NCBI GenBank assembly: GCA_014654455.1
Contig: JACWCY010000005.1
Span: 39,460-103,459, forward strand
Origin: Pelagibacterales bacterium SAG-MED01
Lineage (GTDB): Bacteria; Pseudomonadota; Alphaproteobacteria; Pelagibacterales; Pelagibacteraceae
DNA length: 64,000 nt
Reading direction: 5' to 3'
The notes below the pieces were generated by a model. It made no database searches, was not told where the DNA came from, and saw only the letters and a program-made list of their open reading frames with translations. Position numbers and translations under genes: made by a program. Of this stretch, positions 53,165 to 62,563 are shown one piece after another. Within the stretch, counting starts at the first letter, position 1. Every line of letters starts with the position of its first letter.

Positions 53165-54646
53165 ATGTCAAAAATTCAAGATTTTAAAATGTATATTGAT
53201 GGTGAATGGGTCGATTCATCTTCTGGAAAAAAGATTGAGACATTAAATCCTGAAAATAATGAAGTTTGGGCAACTGTTCCTGAGGCCAATGAAAAAGATG
53301 TGGATAAAGCTGTTCAATCAGCCCAAAAAGCTTTTGAAAAAAATTGGTCTACACTTCATCCTAGAGAAAGAGCAAAATATTTAAAATTAATTGCTGATCA
53401 ACTTAGAGCTAATGCGGAGCATCTTGGAAAAATAGAAACGATTGATACTGGTAAACTTTATAGAGAAACAAAAACTCAGGCAAATTATATAGCAGAATAT
53501 TATGATTATTTTGCAGGTTTGGCTGACAAAGTAGAAGGTACTGTTGTTCCAATAGACAAACCAGATATGCAGGTTACCACAACAAGAATACCTATAGGTG
53601 TTGTGGCTGCAATTATCCCTTGGAATTCTCAAATGCTATTAACAGCTGTTAAACTTGCACCAGCTCTTGCAATGGGGAATACTGTTGTAATTAAAGCATC
53701 TGAATTTGCTCCTGTAACTCTATTAGAGTTTGCAAAATTAATTGATAAAGCTGGAGTACCAAAGGGAGTTATTAATGTAATAACTGGTTTAGGCGAACCT
53801 TGTGGTAAAGCTTTAACTACTCATAATATTGTAGAAAGAATTGCATTTACAGGTGGACCTGAAACTGCAAAACATATTGTTAAAAATTCTGCTGAAAATT
53901 TATCTCAAGTAAGTTTAGAACTTGGTGGCAAAAGTCCAGTTGTGGTATTTGATGATGCTGATCAAGAAAATGCTTTAAATGGAATAACTGCAGGGATATT
54001 TGGAGCAAGTGGTCAAAGCTGTATTGCAGGTTCAAGGCTTTATTTACAATCTAATATTTACGATGAATTTCTAAAAAAATTAATTTCTAAAGCTGAAAAA
54101 ATAAAATTAGGTGGTCCAATGGAAAATGATACTCAAATGGGTCCATTAAATAATTTTAAACAATTAGAAAATATAGAAAAAAATATTAAAGCTACTATTG
54201 AACAAGGTGGAAAAATTAGATGTGGTGGAAAAAGATCTTCTGTTTCAAATAAAGGTTACTACTTTCCTGCAACAATAATAGAGTGCAAAAATCACAACCT
54301 TCCTGTTGCAGAAAATGAATTATTTGGTCCAATTTTATCAGTAATGAAATTTGATGAAGAAGACGAAGTTATAGAAAAGATGAATGATAACAAATATGGA
54401 TTGTCCTCTGGAGTTTATACTTCAAACTTTGCAAGAGGACTTAGAGTTTCAAAAGCGATAAGGGCCGGAATTGTTTTTATAAATACTTACAGACTAATTT
54501 CTCCAATGGCACCATTTGGCGGAATAAAAGATAGTGGTTATGGTAAAGAAGCAGGAATAGAGTCGATTAAAGATTACACTAGAATAAAAACAACTTGGTA
54601 TAATTTTTCTAATAAACCTTTGTCAGATCCTTTTACAATGGGTTAA
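53165..54646 (+). CDS. Aldehyde dehydrogenase of the monooxygenase operon
   Basis: NAD-dependent aldehyde dehydrogenase of 493 aa, complete. The catalytic glutamate is in SLELGGKSPVVVF and the cysteine in GASGQSCIAGSRL. The NAD-binding parts are IPWNSQMLLTAVKLAPALAMGN and IAFTGGPETAK. It resembles the betaine-aldehyde or hydroxymuconic-semialdehyde type more than the aldehyde dehydrogenase at 38 kb. It is the last gene of the four-gene operon and follows the hydrolase with no gap, so it most likely oxidises the aldehyde produced in that pathway. Confidence 0.87.
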   Translation: MSKIQDFKMYIDGEWVDSSSGKKIETLNPENNEVWATVPEANEKDVDKAVQSAQKAFEKNWSTLHPRERAKYLKLIADQLRANAEHLGKIETIDTGKLYRETKTQANYIAEYYDYFAGLADKVEGTVVPIDKPDMQVTTTRIPIGVVAAIIPWNSQMLLTAVKLAPALAMGNTVVIKASEFAPVTLLEFAKLIDKAGVPKGVINVITGLGEPCGKALTTHNIVERIAFTGGPETAKHIVKNSAENLSQVSLELGGKSPVVVFDDADQENALNGITAGIFGASGQSCIAGSRLYLQSNIYDEFLKKLISKAEKIKLGGPMENDTQMGPLNNFKQLENIEKNIKATIEQGGKIRCGGKRSSVSNKGYYFPATIIECKNHNLPVAENELFGPILSVMKFDEEDEVIEKMNDNKYGLSSGVYTSNFARGLRVSKAIRAGIVFINTYRLISPMAPFGGIKDSGYGKEAGIESIKDYTRIKTTWYNFSNKPLSDPFTMG

Positions 54647-54683
54647 AATTAATAATAATCAATTTTTAAATATAAATTAAATT

Positions 54684-55496
54684 TTAAGTCATATGCTCTA
54701 TATGCTCTTTTTTTTCTGGAGGACTAATATAAATATTCTTTTCTTTTAACAAATTTTTAAACTCTTGATGAACATCGTTGTTAATAGGATAATTACGGTG
54801 TTTTAAATAATAATTATTATAATTTTTAGCATGTTTATTATTTGTGCCATATGTTGTAAATAATGATTTTCTTAATCCTGATGCAGGCAGTGGTGCATGG
54901 TATACATTTGCTAAAAACATAACACAATCTCCCAAATTTGTTCTTATGCTTATGCCTATATATTTCTCTAATTTTTTTCTAATATTTTGTACAAAAGAAT
55001 TTTCAATATTTTTTGTTTTATAAAAAATTAATCTTAATAATTGAGAAAATGTATAATTTTTTTTATGTGATTCAGGAATAATGTTTATCCCTGATTTACA
55101 AGTATCAAATGAAGATAAATAAAAACCAACACGTATAACGTTATAATCTTCTTTTGGATCCCAGTCAGGTCCTTTACCAAAAATTCTAGTTGTATTATCT
55201 CTGTGCCAACCACATTCAGTTGCAGTTTCATTGTTTTCTTCTATATGAGAATTGTATAAATATAAAATATCAGGTCCTAACAAATTTTTTAAAGCATTTA
55301 ATAAACGATCATTTACAATAATATCCCAGAATTCTTTATAATTATGCAAACCTGAAGTTCTCATGTGTTTATTTTTTTCTCTAAAATTTTTTGCTAATAA
55401 TGAGTATTTCTCTACTTCGTCTTTTGTTAAGAAATTTCTTAAAACACAATATCCATCTTTAAAAAAATTATTTTTATCAGGTAATATTTCGTTCAT
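54684..55496 (-). CDS. PhyH-family Fe(II)/2-oxoglutarate dioxygenase
   Basis: A 270 aa protein of the phytanoyl-CoA dioxygenase (PhyH) family. The iron ligands are visible: His98 and Asp100 in GWHRDN and His200 in VYHAP, with Arg209 placed to bind 2-oxoglutarate. The fold start FKDGYCVLRNFLTKDEVEKY is typical. Members hydroxylate lipids, amino acids such as ectoine, phosphonates and other small molecules. Ectoine hydroxylase is one such enzyme, but the sequence lacks features that would let me assign it, and no biosynthesis genes are adjacent. Convergent with the aldehyde dehydrogenase. Confidence 0.78.
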   Translation of the reverse strand: MNEILPDKNNFFKDGYCVLRNFLTKDEVEKYSLLAKNFREKNKHMRTSGLHNYKEFWDIIVNDRLLNALKNLLGPDILYLYNSHIEENNETATECGWHRDNTTRIFGKGPDWDPKEDYNVIRVGFYLSSFDTCKSGINIIPESHKKNYTFSQLLRLIFYKTKNIENSFVQNIRKKLEKYIGISIRTNLGDCVMFLANVYHAPLPASGLRKSLFTTYGTNNKHAKNYNNYYLKHRNYPINNDVHQEFKNLLKEKNIYISPPEKKEHIEHMT

Positions 55497-55620
55497 AACA
55501 GTTTACAATAAATTTTTATAACTTATATAACAAATTTTTATGACTTATAAAATTAAAATAAAGATAAAGATAAAGGTGTATTGACTATCTAAAAATTAAT
55601 GTAGAATAGTTTATAATTTA

Positions 55621-56409
55621 CTAATTAAATTTATTTCTAAATGAGTGTTTGAAACTTGGAAATTTTTTATTTAACACTTCCGATCTATATTTTTTTACCG
55701 CAATTTGAATAACTTTTCCTACATCAACAAATTTTTTTACGAATTTAAGTTTAGTTTTATTCAAACCAATCAAATCATCAGTTACTAATATTTGTCCATC
55801 ACAATCAACAGAAGAACCAATGCCTATAGTTGGAATGTGTAACTTTTTAGTAATTTTTTTTGCTAATTTTGACTCAACACACTCCAGAACAACTGAAAAC
55901 ATTCCTGCTTCTTCTAAAAGTTTAGCATCTTTTAATAATCTATTTATTTCATTTATTTTTTTTCCTTTAAAAGTAAATTTTTTTTCAGTTTGAGGTAAAA
56001 TACCTAAGTGGCCCATAACTGGTATTTTATTTTTAACTAGGGATTTCACAATAGGTACAATTTTTTCTCCTCCTTCTAGTTTAACAGCATCACATTTAGT
56101 TCTTTTCATAACTAATTTTGCATTTTTTAAAGCTTCTTTAGGATTTCTATATGTATTGTAAGGCATATCAATCACCATTAGAGATTTCTTAACTCCAAGT
56201 CTCACACTTTTTGAGTGATTTATCATTATATCTAAAGTTACTTCTTTTGTAGAATTATAATTATAAAGAACATTACCTAAAGAGTCTCCAACTAAAATAA
56301 GATCACAATGTTTATCTAAGATTAATGCAATATTTTTTGAATATGCAGTTAGGCAAATTACTTTTGATTTATTCTTTTTATTAAGAATTTTTTTTATTTT
56401 TTTATTCAT
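55621..56409 (-). CDS. panB: 3-methyl-2-oxobutanoate hydroxymethyltransferase
   Basis: First enzyme of pantothenate synthesis: it adds the C1 unit of methylene-THF to ketoisovalerate. It is 262 aa, normal for PanB. Recognisable segments are LVGDSLGNVLYNYNSTKEVTL, with the metal-binding aspartate, KLEGGEKIVP, and GHLGILPQTEKKF. Its catalytic glutamate appears in LECVESKLAKKI. It uses the same folate C1 pool that the sarcosine and TMAO genes supply. It follows guaA by one base. Confidence 0.93.
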   Translation of the reverse strand: MNKKIKKILNKKNKSKVICLTAYSKNIALILDKHCDLILVGDSLGNVLYNYNSTKEVTLDIMINHSKSVRLGVKKSLMVIDMPYNTYRNPKEALKNAKLVMKRTKCDAVKLEGGEKIVPIVKSLVKNKIPVMGHLGILPQTEKKFTFKGKKINEINRLLKDAKLLEEAGMFSVVLECVESKLAKKITKKLHIPTIGIGSSVDCDGQILVTDDLIGLNKTKLKFVKKFVDVGKVIQIAVKKYRSEVLNKKFPSFKHSFRNKFN

Positions 56410-56410
56410 C

Positions 56411-57970
56411 TTACTCTAATTCAATGGTACTAGGAGGTTTTGATGTAATATCATAAACTACCCTATTAATTCCTCTAATACTATTCACAATTTTGTTTGA
56501 AATCATTTGTGAAAATGATTTTTTGAACTCAAAAAAATCTGCTGTCATACCATCCTCAGAAGTTATTGCTCTTAATAAGCACAAGTATTCATAAGTGCGA
56601 TTATCTCCCATAACCCCAACAGTTTTAACTGGAAGTAAAGCAGCATAAGCTTGCCAAATTTTATGATAAAGACCATAATCTTTTAAAGCTTTAATAAAGT
56701 AGTGGTCTGCTTCTTTAAGAATATTTATTTTTTCTTTTGTAATTATGCCTGGCATTCTAATTGCTAAACCAGGACCAGGAAACGGATGTCGTGAAATGAT
56801 TTCTTTACTCAAATTTAATTCTAATCCTAATTTTCTGACTTCATCTTTAAACAAAAATTTTAATGGCTCTACCAATTGAAGCTTCATTTTTTTAGGTAGA
56901 CCACCCACATTGTGGTGAGATTTAATTTTAGAAGTTTGACTACCCGTGACAGATTTACTCTCAATTAAATCTGGATAAAGTGTTCCTTGTGCCAAAAATT
57001 TAACATCTTTAATTCTTTTTGCATATCTCTCAAAAATTTTAATAAATAAATTTCCAATTATTTTTCTTTTTTTTTCTGGATCAGAAACATTTGTTAGTTT
57101 TTTTATGAATTCTTTTTCAGCATTTACATAAATCAAATTAATCTTTAATTTTTTTTTAAATGTTTCAACTACTTGTTTTTCTTCATTTTTTCTAAGTAGG
57201 CCTGTATTGACAAAAATACAATATAGTTTTTTACCTATAGCTTTATTTAATAATTGAGCAACTACACTGCTATCAACTCCACCTGAAAGAGCACATAAAA
57301 CTTTGTTTCCTCCTACTTGTTTTTTTACATCATTTATTAATTTCTTTTTTTGATCCTTAGAAGACCAATTTCTTTTGATCTTGCATATCAAAAAAATAAA
57401 ATTACTGATAAGTTTTTTTCCATTCTCAGTATGAGTCACCTCTGGGTGAAATTGAACTCCATAAAATTTTTTAGATTTATTTTCAACAATAGCAAACTTA
57501 GAATTTTGACTTGAAGCAACTACTTTAAAATTTTTAGGTAATTTAGAAACTTGATCAGCATGGCTCATCCAAACTTTTACTTTTTTAGTTTTAAAAAAAT
57601 TTTTAGTTAAAAGACAATCTTTTTTTCTAATAATATTTGCTAAGCCAAACTCTCTATGCTTAGATTGTTTTACTTTACCACCGTTTAATTTTGAAAGAAT
57701 TTGATGCCCAAAACATATACCCAAAACAGGTATTGAATTTTCAATAATCCTTTTATCAAATGAGTATTTATTTATTTCATAAACATTTAAAGGACCTCCT
57801 GATAAAATTATACCCCTGATGGAATGGTTAATATCATTATTCTTAATTTTTTTGTGACTTACGATTTCTGAAAAAACACCTAGTTCCCTTATTCTTCTTG
57901 CTATCAATTGTGTAAATTGAGAACCAAAATCTATGATTAAGATTTTAGATAAGCTTCGATCAAGACTCAT
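56411..57970 (-). CDS. guaA: GMP synthase (glutamine-hydrolysing)
   Basis: Makes GMP from XMP with ATP and glutamine. At 519 aa it is full length. The N-terminal class I amidotransferase domain shows the nucleophile in GICFGHQIL and the triad histidine/glutamate in [12 protein letters not shown]. The ATP-pyrophosphatase loop is [15 protein letters not shown], followed by the C-terminal dimer domain with [13 protein letters not shown] and [13 protein letters not shown]. It is near guaB, with a small TPR gene between and overlaps of 1-11 bases, so the GMP branch is one transcription unit. Confidence 0.96.
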   Translation of the reverse strand: MSLDRSLSKILIIDFGSQFTQLIARRIRELGVFSEIVSHKKIKNNDINHSIRGIILSGGPLNVYEINKYSFDKRIIENSIPVLGICFGHQILSKLNGGKVKQSKHREFGLANIIRKKDCLLTKNFFKTKKVKVWMSHADQVSKLPKNFKVVASSQNSKFAIVENKSKKFYGVQFHPEVTHTENGKKLISNFIFLICKIKRNWSSKDQKKKLINDVKKQVGGNKVLCALSGGVDSSVVAQLLNKAIGKKLYCIFVNTGLLRKNEEKQVVETFKKKLKINLIYVNAEKEFIKKLTNVSDPEKKRKIIGNLFIKIFERYAKRIKDVKFLAQGTLYPDLIESKSVTGSQTSKIKSHHNVGGLPKKMKLQLVEPLKFLFKDEVRKLGLELNLSKEIISRHPFPGPGLAIRMPGIITKEKINILKEADHYFIKALKDYGLYHKIWQAYAALLPVKTVGVMGDNRTYEYLCLLRAITSEDGMTADFFEFKKSFSQMISNKIVNSIRGINRVVYDITSKPPSTIELE

Positions 57971-58400
57971 TATTTTTTGGCTCTATGTTTGCTAGAGTCT
58001 CTAAAATACCTTTATTTTCTTCACATAATTTTTTACAAACTTTAGTAAATGTTTTTGATAAATCTTTAACTTTTGAATAGTTGGATTGTTCTAGCGCTAT
58101 TTTCATAAACATTAGTATTGCCTCTTCATTGCTAGGTTCAATCAATAATGCAGCTTCTAAATTTTTCTCTTCTTTTTTTTGATCCTCTTCAACATTATAT
58201 ATTTTTGCTAGGTATAGATAAGAATTTGAGTCTTTTGGATTAAATACTATGCTTCTTTCAAACATAAATCGCGCATCTTCATATTTTTTATTTTTGTAGA
58301 ATTCTAGTCCTTTATTAAAAAAATTTTCATTGCCTAATGAAATATTAAAAATATTAATTACCAAATACAAAAATAGTATAAATTTTAATTTTTTAATCAT
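57960..58400 (-). CDS. TPR-repeat protein between guaB and guaA
   Basis: A 146 aa protein with a hydrophobic N-terminus acting as signal or anchor ([19 protein letters not shown]) and two to three tetratricopeptide repeats ([55 protein letters not shown]). TPR units bind other proteins. It overlaps guaA by 11 bases and guaB by one, yet the signal peptide suggests it works in the periplasm, so it may be only transcriptionally linked to purine synthesis. Confidence 0.7.
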   Translation of the reverse strand: MIKKLKFILFLYLVINIFNISLGNENFFNKGLEFYKNKKYEDARFMFERSIVFNPKDSNSYLYLAKIYNVEEDQKKEEKNLEAALLIEPSNEEAILMFMKIALEQSNYSKVKDLSKTFTKVCKKLCEENKGILETLANIEPKNNES

Positions 58401-59482
58401 TAGTATTTATTATCACTTTTAACTATATCAACGTTATGGACCATACTTTCATAAAATCCTGCTTTTGTAATTTTAACAAACTTTGGTTTGTCTCTTAAGT
58501 ATTTTATTTGTTTAGAGCCAAGATATCCCATGGAAGACCTTAAACCTCCAATTAATTTATAAATTATACCATTAACTTTTCCCTTATATCTTGCGAATCC
58601 TTCAACACCTTCTGGAACATATTTTGATACATCTTTTTGTTTTGATTGAAAATATCTATCTGCTGATCCTTTATTCATAGCACCAACAGAACCCATTCCT
58701 CTAAAACTTTTAAATAATTTTCCATTTCTTTTGATTAATTTGCCTGGTGTTTCATCGGTGCCTGCAAACAATGAACCAACCATTACAGCATCAGCTCCTG
58801 CCGCAAAAGCTTTAGCTAAATCACCAGAATATTTTATACCCCCATCAGAAATAACTTTAACATCTTTATTTTTGATTCCATTTCTGACACTTAAAATTGC
58901 ACTTAGCTGAGGCACACCAATGCCTGCTACTAATCTTGTTGTACAAATTGAACCTGGTCCTATTCCAACTTTAATAATATCTACACCTAGCTTAAGTAAA
59001 AATTTAGCTGCTTCAGGTGTTGCAATATTGCCCGCACATAATGCAGTTTTTTTACTTTTTTTCTTTTTAATAAACTTAATTATTTCTGAAACTTTTTTAG
59101 TATGACCGTGAGCGGTATCTACTACAATCATATTTATATTTTCTTTTAAAATTGCTTCAGCTCTTTTGAATTCACCAAGTCCAGCACCAACCGCTGCTCC
59201 TACTAATAATTTTAAACTTTTAACCTTTTTAATTTCCAAAATCTGTTTTTTAATATCAAGATTTCTATGAATAATTCCAATACCACCAGCTTTAGCTATT
59301 GCTATTGCCATTTTACTTTCAGTAACAGTATCCATTGCAGAAGATAAAAGTGGAATCTTTAATTTTAAGTTTTGGGTTAATTTAATGCTGGTATCAACTT
59401 CAGAAGGTAATATTTCAGAGTACTTAGGAACAAGTGTTACATCATCAAAGGTAAGTGCTTCTTTTATAGGAACCATAATCAT
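58400..59482 (-). CDS. guaB: IMP dehydrogenase lacking the CBS (Bateman) domain
   Basis: Oxidises IMP to XMP with NAD. The catalytic barrel is complete: the active-site cysteine is Cys180 in [11 protein letters not shown], and the phosphate-binding and flap regions are seen in [24 protein letters not shown] and [14 protein letters not shown]. The protein is only 360 aa against about 485. The sequence passes from KKVKSL to [11 protein letters not shown] at about residue 90 with nothing in between, so the two CBS motifs that usually regulate the enzyme by nucleotides are absent. It may start at the ATG at 59482 or at 59476. It heads the guaB-TPR-guaA unit. Confidence 0.93.
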   Translation of the reverse strand: MIMVPIKEALTFDDVTLVPKYSEILPSEVDTSIKLTQNLKLKIPLLSSAMDTVTESKMAIAIAKAGGIGIIHRNLDIKKQILEIKKVKSLKLLVGAAVGAGLGEFKRAEAILKENINMIVVDTAHGHTKKVSEIIKFIKKKKSKKTALCAGNIATPEAAKFLLKLGVDIIKVGIGPGSICTTRLVAGIGVPQLSAILSVRNGIKNKDVKVISDGGIKYSGDLAKAFAAGADAVMVGSLFAGTDETPGKLIKRNGKLFKSFRGMGSVGAMNKGSADRYFQSKQKDVSKYVPEGVEGFARYKGKVNGIIYKLIGGLRSSMGYLGSKQIKYLRDKPKFVKITKAGFYESMVHNVDIVKSDNKY

Positions 59483-59513
59483 TTATATACGATTCCTTTT
59501 AAATTTAAATAGA

Positions 59514-60125
59514 CTATCTAAGAATTTTACAAATAATAAAACTTTCTTTAGAGTCTTTTCGACTTGATTTAGGTTTAAAAACCCTAACTTCTTTAAAAAA
59601 TTTTTTTCCTAGTGCGACAATTTCATTAAAAGTACTACCCATAAATATCTTAGAAATAAAAAAACCTTTGTCAGAAATAATTTTTTTTGAAAAAATCATA
59701 GCCTCTTTACATAATTCACCTGTTTGAATTGAGTCTATATTTTTTATACCAGTAGTGTTGACTGCCATATCCGACATAACTACATCTGCTTCTTTATAAA
59801 GATGATATTTAATCTGATTTTGAATATCTTCTTCAGTAAAATCACCTTTAATTTGAATGATATTCTTAATTTCTTCCATTTCTTTCAAATCGATTGAAAT
59901 TATTTTACCATTTTTAACCATCTTAGATGCATACTGAGACCAGCTGCCTGGAGCTGCTCCAATATCAATAACACTCATACCTCCTCTAAAAATTTTATAC
60001 TTCTCATCAATTTCAATTAATTTATATGCAGATCTTGCCCTGTATCCATCAACTTTTGATTGACGCACATAAGTGTCTCTTCTTTGTTTGTTTACCCAAT
60101 TTTTTGAAATTTTATTTTTTTTCAA
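59514..60125 (-). CDS. rlmE: 23S rRNA 2'-O-methyltransferase RlmE (FtsJ)
   Basis: Methylates a uridine of 23S rRNA in the peptidyl-transferase centre. It is 203 aa, as usual. The family segments GYRARSAYKLIEIDEKY, VIDIGAAPGSWSQYA (S-adenosylmethionine site) and VMSDMAVNTTG are clear. Catalytic lysine, aspartate and lysine residues lie in SAYKL, SDMA and ISKIF. No ATG precedes GYRARSAYKL, so I take the TTG at 60125, which directly follows the stop of the upstream gene. Confidence 0.92.
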   Translation of the reverse strand: MKKNKISKNWVNKQRRDTYVRQSKVDGYRARSAYKLIEIDEKYKIFRGGMSVIDIGAAPGSWSQYASKMVKNGKIISIDLKEMEEIKNIIQIKGDFTEEDIQNQIKYHLYKEADVVMSDMAVNTTGIKNIDSIQTGELCKEAMIFSKKIISDKGFFISKIFMGSTFNEIVALGKKFFKEVRVFKPKSSRKDSKESFIICKILR

Positions 60126-61037
60126 TTAGCTGCTAAATCTTAGACTTTTAACTATCTTTTTATTATTTAAGGTTTCTATTTCAATCTCAATACTTTTATC
60201 CACCCTCATATCTTTACCATCTTTCCAAATTCCAGCCGCAAGATGCATTATTCCTATTTTATAATTTGGTAAATATGGTTCCACAAATATTTTTTGTTGT
60301 TCGTCATATTTAGGAAGTAAATTACTGGTAATCCAATTACAATTTAAAGGCAAAAATTCAGTTTCTAAATCATTTATATAAACCGACATATTGATTGCTA
60401 AACCCTCTGATCCAAAAATATTTCCAGCCTTTAAAGTTTTAAATAAATTATTTTGCCAGACATCCCAACCTTTAGATTTTTTCTCTAATGAAAAGACACC
60501 AATATTGATGTGAGGTGCAAAAGCTAGTTTTCTCGCTTTATTATATCCAATTCCTGATTTTACAGCATGTTTAAAGTTTTGAGATTTAATAATTGCTAAT
60601 TTTCCAATTAACCAATTAACTTTTGAAGTTATTTTGTATCCAGGGCCTATCGTTTGCGTTATTCCCAATTTTCCATTCTCACAAGCTTTAAAATATAATT
60701 CTACACTGCTCCAATCGTTTACCCATGCATCACAATCGATCCATAAATATTTTTCATAATTTGGAAAATATTTTGGTAGGAAAGCTCTAGAGACCTGACT
60801 TTTTAACCATTCTCTACCTTTAACTTTATAATCTGGAACTTCAATATCCCATTCTGCAGATTTAATTTCATCTACTTCATTTAATAAATCTTTTTTTTGC
60901 TCTTCAGTTAAACCAGCATCTAAAATACAAATTGCAACATTCTTGCTTTGTTCAAATCTCTTTACCGATTGCACAAGCTCTTTTAGTAATGGAAAATAAT
61001 TAGCATCAGCTAATGAAACAATTACATTTTTTTTCAT
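60126..61037 (-). CDS. Glycosyltransferase-like (GT8-type) protein
   Basis: A 303 aa protein with a nucleotide-sugar-transferase look: an NAICIL-like core (NVAICILDAGLTEEQ), then YEKYLWIDCDAWVNDW, containing a DxD-type metal site, and IGVFSLEKKSKGWDVWQ and NIFGSEGLAINMSV. The pattern resembles family 8 transferases, which add sugars to lipopolysaccharide or proteins. I do not know its acceptor. It lies between pssA and rlmE with no gaps, which gives no hint about its role. Confidence 0.65.
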   Translation of the reverse strand: MKKNVIVSLADANYFPLLKELVQSVKRFEQSKNVAICILDAGLTEEQKKDLLNEVDEIKSAEWDIEVPDYKVKGREWLKSQVSRAFLPKYFPNYEKYLWIDCDAWVNDWSSVELYFKACENGKLGITQTIGPGYKITSKVNWLIGKLAIIKSQNFKHAVKSGIGYNKARKLAFAPHINIGVFSLEKKSKGWDVWQNNLFKTLKAGNIFGSEGLAINMSVYINDLETEFLPLNCNWITSNLLPKYDEQQKIFVEPYLPNYKIGIMHLAAGIWKDGKDMRVDKSIEIEIETLNNKKIVKSLRFSS

Positions 61038-61841
61038 CTACAATATGTCTTCTAATCCTTCATCTTTATCTGAAGTAATATTTTTCTCTTTTTTGATTTT
61101 TTTATAATGAAAATAACTTATAGGTATTAAACAAAGATAAGCAAAAGAGCTTATAGCTAAAACCTTAAAAGTATAAACTAATAATGATCCAAAAAATAAA
61201 ACTATTCCAAATAATAAAAATTTTGTTGTAGATCTTGGGATAACTATTTTTTTAAATGAATATGTAGGTATCGTACTTATTAACATTATTGAAACTAAAA
61301 TAAAAAATATTGGAACTATTAAATCATAATTAATTTTAAATAAATATTCCCCTAGTCCACTAAAGCTAAAAATTAAAGGCATTAAAACAATTATTCCTCC
61401 AGCTGGTGATGGCATTCCCTCAAAAAAGTTATCTCTCCATGAAGGCTCTTCTTCAGAATTTACATTAAATCGTGCTAGCCTTAAAGCAACGCAGACTACA
61501 TATGTTAGACAAACAAACCACCCTAATTTGTCTAAATATTGTAAGTTCCAAAAATACATTATTAGTGCTGGAGCAACACCAAAACTGATAACATCTGCTA
61601 AAGAATCTAATTCTTTACCCATTTTAGATGTTCCTTTGACTAGCCTTGCTATCCGACCATCTAATGCATCCATTAAACCAGCAAATAATATTGCTATAAT
61701 AGCTATTGCAAATTTACCATCTATAGCAAACTTAATAGAAGTTAGACCTATACAAACACCGATTAAAGTAATCGCATTCGGTAAAATTATTCTTGCTTTT
61801 TTATCGGAAACAATTTTGAAATTATTTTTTTTTTGTTCCAT
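61038..61841 (-). CDS. pssA: CDP-diacylglycerol--serine O-phosphatidyltransferase
   Basis: Makes phosphatidylserine from CDP-diacylglycerol and serine. A 267 aa membrane protein with about seven hydrophobic segments. The CDP-alcohol phosphotransferase motif is intact as DALDGRIARLVKGTSKMGKELDSLAD. It directly follows psd (1-base gap), the enzyme that decarboxylates its product. Together they make phosphatidylethanolamine. Confidence 0.93.
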   Translation of the reverse strand: MEQKKNNFKIVSDKKARIILPNAITLIGVCIGLTSIKFAIDGKFAIAIIAILFAGLMDALDGRIARLVKGTSKMGKELDSLADVISFGVAPALIMYFWNLQYLDKLGWFVCLTYVVCVALRLARFNVNSEEEPSWRDNFFEGMPSPAGGIIVLMPLIFSFSGLGEYLFKINYDLIVPIFFILVSIMLISTIPTYSFKKIVIPRSTTKFLLFGIVLFFGSLLVYTFKVLAISSFAYLCLIPISYFHYKKIKKEKNITSDKDEGLEDIL

Positions 61842-61842
61842 T

Positions 61843-62490
61843 TTATTTTTTAGCTAGCAACGTTTCTCCTGAAATAGCTTTCTGACCAACTTTGACTAAA
61901 GGTTCATAATTTTCATAATAAACGTCTGCTCTACTTCCAAATCTTATCATACCTATTCTATCACCTTGCTTTAAATCTTGATCTTTGTTTGACTCACAAA
62001 CAATTCTACGAGCTATAAGTCCAGCTATCTGCACAACAATTATATCATTATTTTGAGGATCTTTAATTTTAAAATAGTTTCTCTCATTATCTTCACTTGC
62101 TTTATCAAGTGATGCATTAAAAAATTTTCCAGGTTTATATAAAATTTCTTCTATCTTGCCACCACAAGGAGTTCTATTAACGTGACAATCAAAAACATTC
62201 ATAAAAATACTTATTTTTTTAAATTTCTTGTTTTCTAATCCAAGTTCTTTAGGGCCATCAACATCCTCAACCTTAATAACTTCTCCATCTGCTGGGCTAA
62301 CCAAATAATTGTCATCCTCAATGATAATTCTCTCTGGATCTCTAAAAAAATAGTAAACCCAAATTGTTAACACAAAACCTATTAAACCTAAAAAATCACT
62401 AAAACTATAAAACACAATTGTAATAATTCCAGCTATTACTAAAAATTTGTATCCTTCAGCGTGAATTTTTGGAAATATCTTACTAAACAT
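61843..62490 (-). CDS. psd: Phosphatidylserine decarboxylase
   Basis: Pyruvoyl-dependent decarboxylase that makes phosphatidylethanolamine. It is 215 aa, the short alphaproteobacterial form. The N-terminus has two hydrophobic segments, and VSPADGEVIKV and FDCHVNRTPCGG are family segments. Autocatalytic cleavage should occur before the serine in RFGSRADVY, creating the pyruvoyl group. It is the promoter-proximal gene of psd-pssA and diverges from icd across 73 bases. Confidence 0.93.
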   Translation of the reverse strand: MFSKIFPKIHAEGYKFLVIAGIITIVFYSFSDFLGLIGFVLTIWVYYFFRDPERIIIEDDNYLVSPADGEVIKVEDVDGPKELGLENKKFKKISIFMNVFDCHVNRTPCGGKIEEILYKPGKFFNASLDKASEDNERNYFKIKDPQNNDIIVVQIAGLIARRIVCESNKDQDLKQGDRIGMIRFGSRADVYYENYEPLVKVGQKAISGETLLAKK

Positions 62491-62563
62491 ATTCTTCTAT
62501 TTGATAATTTTTCATTAATATGTATATAAAATCGCGAAATTCAATTAATAAGATAAAATATTA

